From assembly GCF_034006335.1 (NCBI RefSeq), contig NZ_JAWDIQ010000001.1: a stretch of 64,000 nt of DNA; one strand, given 5' to 3'. A model generated the notes under the pieces. It was given only the letters and a program-made list of their open reading frames with translations, searched no databases and had not been told where the DNA came from. A program made the translations under genes and the position numbers. Of this stretch, positions 60,323-64,000 are shown one piece after another. The DNA is from Paracerasibacillus soli (GTDB taxonomy: Bacteria > Bacillota > Bacilli > Bacillales > Amphibacillaceae). How positions within the stretch are numbered: the first letter of the stretch is position 1; every line of letters begins with the position of its first letter.

Positions 60323-61087
60323 CTAATTTGCATGATCACTGCCAAAGAAGTTTTTAAATGATTGAATATTTGTTGCACGGTTCATTGCTGCAATTGATGT
60401 CGTTAACGGTATTCCTTTTGGACAAACTTGGACACAGTTTTGTGAGTTTCCACATCCAGAAATACCACCATCTTCCATCAATGCTTCTAAACGTTCACTT
60501 TTATTCATCTCACCTGTAGGATGTGCATTATACAAGCGCGGTAATGATAAAAATGCAGGACCAATAAAGTCTGATTTATCATTTACGTTTGGACAAGCTT
60601 CAAGACATACCCCACATGTCATACATTTTGACAGTTCGTAAGCCCATTGACGTTTTTTCTCTGGCATACGCGGGCCTGGTCCTAAATCATACGTTCCATC
60701 TACTGGAATCCACGCTTTAATACGTTTTAACGCATCAAACATACGCGATCGATCAATCACTAAATCACGAACCACTGGAAACGTATCCATTGGTTCAAGG
60801 TGAACTGGCTGCTCTAATTCATCAACCAGTGTTGCACACGATTGTCTTGCAGTTCCATTAATTACCATAGAACACGCACCACATACTTCTTCTAAACAGT
60901 TTGACTCCCATTGTACTGGACTTACTTTTTCCCCTTTTGCATTTACCGGATTCTTCTGTATTTCCATCAAACCGGAAATGATATTCATATTTTTACGATA
61001 AGGAACCTCGAAAGTTTCTTTATAAGGGGCAGAGTCCGGGCTGTCTTGTCGTGTAATTATAAATGTCACCGTTTTTTGTTCAGCCAT
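60323..61087 (-). CDS. sdhB: Succinate dehydrogenase iron-sulfur subunit
   Basis: Carries three Fe-S clusters from the flavin to the quinone site. About 254 residues from MAEQKTVTFIITRQD. The [2Fe-2S] cysteines lie in CLEEVCGACS, and the two others in CMTCGVCLEACPNV and CGNSQNCVQVCPKG. GTG 61093 would add two residues; ATG 61087 matches the B. subtilis start. Last gene of sdhCAB. Frame intact. Confidence 0.96.
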   Translation of the reverse strand: MAEQKTVTFIITRQDSPDSAPYKETFEVPYRKNMNIISGLMEIQKNPVNAKGEKVSPVQWESNCLEEVCGACSMVINGTARQSCATLVDELEQPVHLEPMDTFPVVRDLVIDRSRMFDALKRIKAWIPVDGTYDLGPGPRMPEKKRQWAYELSKCMTCGVCLEACPNVNDKSDFIGPAFLSLPRLYNAHPTGEMNKSERLEALMEDGGISGCGNSQNCVQVCPKGIPLTTSIAAMNRATNIQSFKNFFGSDHAN

Positions 61088-61109
61088 CTTCACTTACTCC
61101 CTCCGCTTT

Positions 61110-62861
61110 TTAATGTTTCGTTGTATAGTCACGCTTACGAGGTTTGATTAATGACGTATCAACTTCTTCGTAAGTGAGTACTGGTGCATTGTTTTCTTTA
61201 TCAAACGTAGCAATCGTTGTCTTCAACCATTCTTCATCATTACGCTTTGGATAGTCTGGCTTATAGTGTGCTCCACGACTTTCGTTACGATTATATGCAC
61301 CTATTGTAATCACACGTGCAAGATGAAGCATATTTTTAAGTTGACGTGTAAACATAACCCCTTGGTTACTCCAACGTGATGTATCATTAATATTAATATT
61401 TTCCCAACGCTCTAGTAATTCTTGAATCTTTTCATCTGTTTTTAATAAACGATCATTGTGACGAACGACAGTAACGTTATCTGTCATCCATTCCCCTAGT
61501 TCTTGGTGAATTTGATAAGCATTTTCTGAACCATCCATACTCATAAGCTTTTCAAAATTCTCCTCTTCAGCTTTTACACGATCATCAAATAGGGATGAAG
61601 GTAAGTCTTCAACGTGCTTATCAAGTCCTTCAATATATTCGATTGCTTTAGGCCCTGCAACCATTCCACCATAAATAGCGGATAGTAAGGAGTTTGCACC
61701 AAGTCGGTTTCCACCGTGCTGAGAATAATCACATTCACCAGCAGCAAAGATACCAGGAATATTTGTCATTTGATCGTAGTCAACCCAAAGTCCACCCATT
61801 GAATAGTGAACGGCCGGGAATATCTTCATTGGAACTTTACGCGGGTCTTCCCCGACGAATTTCTCGTAAATCTCCATAATCCCGCCTAGTTTAACATCTA
61901 ACTCTTTCGGATCTTTATGTGACAAATCAAGGTACACCATGTTTTCTCCATTAATACCTAGCTTTTGATTCACGCAAACATCAAAAATCTCCCTTGTTGC
62001 GATATCACGTGGTACAAGATTTCCATATGCCGGATATTTTTCCTCTAGAAAATACCATGGTTCACCATCTTTATATGTCCAAACACGTCCACCTTCTCCA
62101 CGAGCCGATTCACTCATCAAACGTAATTTGTCATCCCCTGGAATAGCAGTTGGGTGGATTTGAATAAATTCACCATTCGCATATTTTACACCTTGTTGGT
62201 ACAACATACTTGCTGCAGATCCGGTATTGATAACAGAGTTAGTAGATTTTCCAAAAATAATACCAGGTCCACCTGTTGCAAAAATCGTAGCATCAGCACG
62301 AAATGCTCTTATTTCATGAGATTTTATATCTTGTGCAACAATTCCTTTACCTACACCATTTTCATCAATAATTGCTTCAATAAATTCCCAGCCTTCATAT
62401 TTTGTAACAAGGCCTTCTACTTCCCAACGTCGTACTTGTTCGTCTAACGCATATAATAATTGTTGTCCTGTTGTAGCACCTGCATATGCTGTGCGATGGA
62501 CTTGTGTTCCACCGAAACGACGAAAATCTAGTAATCCTTCTGGTGTTCTATTAAACATAACGCCCATACGATCCATTAGATTAATAATCTTAGGTGCTGC
62601 CTCACACATTGCTTTTACGGGCGGTTGGTTCGCCAAGAAGTCCCCACCATATACCGTATCATCGAAGTGAAGCCAAGGTGAATCCCCTTCACCTTTTGTA
62701 TTCACGGCACCATTAATTCCACCTTGAGCACACACAGAGTGAGAGCGTTTTACAGGAACAATAGAAAATAAGTCAACGTTTACACCAGCTTCAGCAGCCT
62801 TAATTACCGCCATAAGACCAGCTAGACCTCCGCCAACTACAGCAATTCGTCGGTTACTCAT
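61110..62861 (-). CDS. sdhA: Succinate dehydrogenase flavoprotein subunit
   Basis: Oxidises succinate to fumarate. 583 residues. FAD-binding GGGLAGLMA, the covalent-FAD His region HSVCAQGGINGA, and the substrate site HPTAIPG, RLMSESARGEGG, GGNRLGANSLL. Frame intact. Middle gene of sdhCAB. Confidence 0.97.
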   Translation of the reverse strand: MSNRRIAVVGGGLAGLMAVIKAAEAGVNVDLFSIVPVKRSHSVCAQGGINGAVNTKGEGDSPWLHFDDTVYGGDFLANQPPVKAMCEAAPKIINLMDRMGVMFNRTPEGLLDFRRFGGTQVHRTAYAGATTGQQLLYALDEQVRRWEVEGLVTKYEGWEFIEAIIDENGVGKGIVAQDIKSHEIRAFRADATIFATGGPGIIFGKSTNSVINTGSAASMLYQQGVKYANGEFIQIHPTAIPGDDKLRLMSESARGEGGRVWTYKDGEPWYFLEEKYPAYGNLVPRDIATREIFDVCVNQKLGINGENMVYLDLSHKDPKELDVKLGGIMEIYEKFVGEDPRKVPMKIFPAVHYSMGGLWVDYDQMTNIPGIFAAGECDYSQHGGNRLGANSLLSAIYGGMVAGPKAIEYIEGLDKHVEDLPSSLFDDRVKAEEENFEKLMSMDGSENAYQIHQELGEWMTDNVTVVRHNDRLLKTDEKIQELLERWENININDTSRWSNQGVMFTRQLKNMLHLARVITIGAYNRNESRGAHYKPDYPKRNDEEWLKTTIATFDKENNAPVLTYEEVDTSLIKPRKRDYTTKH

Positions 62862-62922
62862 TATTACTCACTCCTATTTCTCTATTTACTTAAAAAGTAA
62901 ACCTTTTCCATTTAATAATCCA

Positions 62923-63533
62923 TTATACGAATGCAAAAATTGCGCGAATACCAATATAGCTAACAGCTAAAAATACAATTAACGTAGCATATGTAACAAT
63001 TTTTTGGGAACGTGGTGATTGTGCAAATCCCCATGAAACCATAAAGCCCCATAGACCGTTAGCAAAGTGAAATATCGTTGATATAACACCAACAATATAA
63101 AAGCCTAGCGTCCATGGATTTGATAAAATGCCTTCCATGAAACTATAATTAACGTCAACATTTCCTAGCCCAACTTGTACACGTGTCTGCCAAACGTGGA
63201 CAGCAATAAAGACTAATGTAACAATACCTGAAATTCGTTGTAATATATACAACCAGTTACGGAAAAATCCATACCTCTTACCATTAAACTTTGCGGTGAA
63301 CACAATATAAACCCCTAAAACAGCATGAAATAAGATTGGTAGATAAATAACAACTGTTTCTAAAACAATCCTAAAAGGTAAGTCATACATGAACCCTGCT
63401 GCTTTATTAAAACTTTCTGCACCATAAACGGCAAAATGATTCACCACCAAGTGCTGAATCAAAACACACCAATAGGGATTACCCCTAACAAAGAGTGTAA
63501 TCTCCTATAAAAAAACTCCCGATGCTCCGCCAT
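62923..63533 (-). CDS. sdhC: Succinate dehydrogenase cytochrome b558 subunit (one frameshift)
   Basis: Membrane anchor with five helices that carries two hemes. About 203 residues from MAEHREFFYRRLHSLLG (ATG 63533, GAGGGGGG upstream). Heme-binding His are likely in QHLVVNHFAVYG, LFHAVLG, VHVWQ and FHFANG. The T4 run near 63462 should be T5, which joins IGVFLIQHLVV. Cytochrome b558 of Bacillus type. First gene of sdhCAB. Confidence 0.94.
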
Positions 63534-64000
63534 CTGTTACCCCCCTCAGTGTTGTGATTTTTTTAAAGTGGCATAAATACTTCGACAATAAAGCGAACTT
63601 TTGGTAACGTATTCACTTTACTGTATAAAGTGTACAATTTGTGACCATATTTATTGTACTTCTTACAAATACGAGCGTCAAGGAAAGGAAACAACAATCT
63701 TGCAAACGCTTTGATTTATCCAGGACTAAAGTTATGTTTTTTCGATAAATTAATCGACATTAACTTATCAATCTATCAACCTTGCTCTAATTAGATCCGT
63801 TTTCAGTAACTTTCTAACACATTCATCACTATATTCCTTTTGGATTTCATAAAAAAACAATCTTAATTAAGTAGTCTCGTATTTGTTAAAGCATGTATTT
63901 CAACTATCTACCTTTCTTTTCATATCAACTTTTTTTAAAAACTATATTAATTGGGGAAAAATTAATATTATGATTGCATCTGGCAAAGAATAATTAGATA
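63534..64000. other. Region upstream of sdhC
   Basis: 467 AT-rich bases without a convincing gene. Apart from the inverted repeat at 63614-63632 I see nothing specific; the sdhCAB promoter must be here. Confidence 0.4.
63614..63632. promoter_or_regulatory. Inverted repeat upstream of sdhC, possible operator
   Basis: CACTTTA-CTGTA-TAAAGTG, seven-base arms and a five-base centre, about 80 bases before the sdhC start and without a T run. May be a regulator site for the sdhCAB promoter. Confidence 0.35.

Noticed and set aside
1..64000. CRISPR array, prophage, toxin-antitoxin or restriction system
   Set aside because: No spaced direct repeats, no phage structural or integrase genes and no such defence genes were seen.

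Overview
The window is a conserved stretch of chromosome from an endospore-forming, AT-rich Bacillaceae bacterium. Gene order follows the Bacillus subtilis segment from aspS to sdhCAB, almost all on the minus strand, and many genes are sporulation-specific (spoVB, coxA-like, safA, spo0B, spoIVFA/FB, spoIIB, spoVID, ysxE, gerM, gerE). Several neighbours found in B. subtilis are missing here (maf, comC, hem cluster, lonB, leu/ilv). That, with an unusual nadE-coxA-safA order, suggests an Oceanobacillus/Virgibacillus-like relative rather than Bacillus proper. The genus is my inference only.

Layout. 1-4.2 kb: aspS (partial) and hisS with a His T-box, a yrzK-like small gene, a cell-wall amidase and dtd. 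4.2-12.6 kb: rel, apt, recJ, a LapA-like gene, secDF and comN. 12.7-15.0 kb (plus strand): spoVB and a yrzE-like gene. 15-25.2 kb: yajC, tgt, queA, DUF2905, ruvBA, yebC, coxA-like, nadE, safA, obg and spo0B. 25.2-28.1 kb: rpmA, prp, rplU and spoIVFBA. 28.3-36 kb: minDC, mreDCB, radC, spoIIB and folC. 35.8-37.6 kb (plus strand): two tandem RimK-like ATP-grasp ligases set into the backbone. 37.9-43.6 kb: valS with a Val T-box, a small membrane protein, ysxE and spoVID. 43.8-51.7 kb: a LiaF-like membrane gene, engB, lonA, clpX, tig and ysoA. 52.1-53.9 kb: tRNA-Gly, tRNA-Arg and a fresh ISL3 insertion. 54-64 kb: a small membrane gene, ysnB, rdgB, rph, gerM, racE, a MarR regulator, gerE, a thioesterase and sdhBAC.

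The genes fall into functional groups: translation and its control (aspS, hisS, valS, dtd, tig, rplU/prp/rpmA), stringent response and purine salvage (rel, apt), recombination and repair (recJ, ruvAB, radC), protein export and quality control (secDF, yajC, lonA, clpX), rod shape and septum placement (mreBCD, minCD), forespore and coat development, and respiration (sdhCAB).

The dominant oddity is about 38 single-base indels in some 26 otherwise recognisable genes, including essential ones (obg, valS, mreB, spo0B, secDF, sdhC). Most are one-base deletions in short homopolymers. Every reading frame resumes with a conserved sequence, so I read them as residual sequencing or assembly errors rather than gene decay, and I annotate the full gene spans. 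One lesion is of another kind: an in-frame TAA ahead of the ACT domain of the Rel synthetase. The most interesting biology is the tandem ATP-grasp pair, a family of palindromic elements between convergent genes, and the ISL3 element with a perfect 8-bp target duplication. I did not find a convincing new multi-gene system beyond the ATP-grasp pair.
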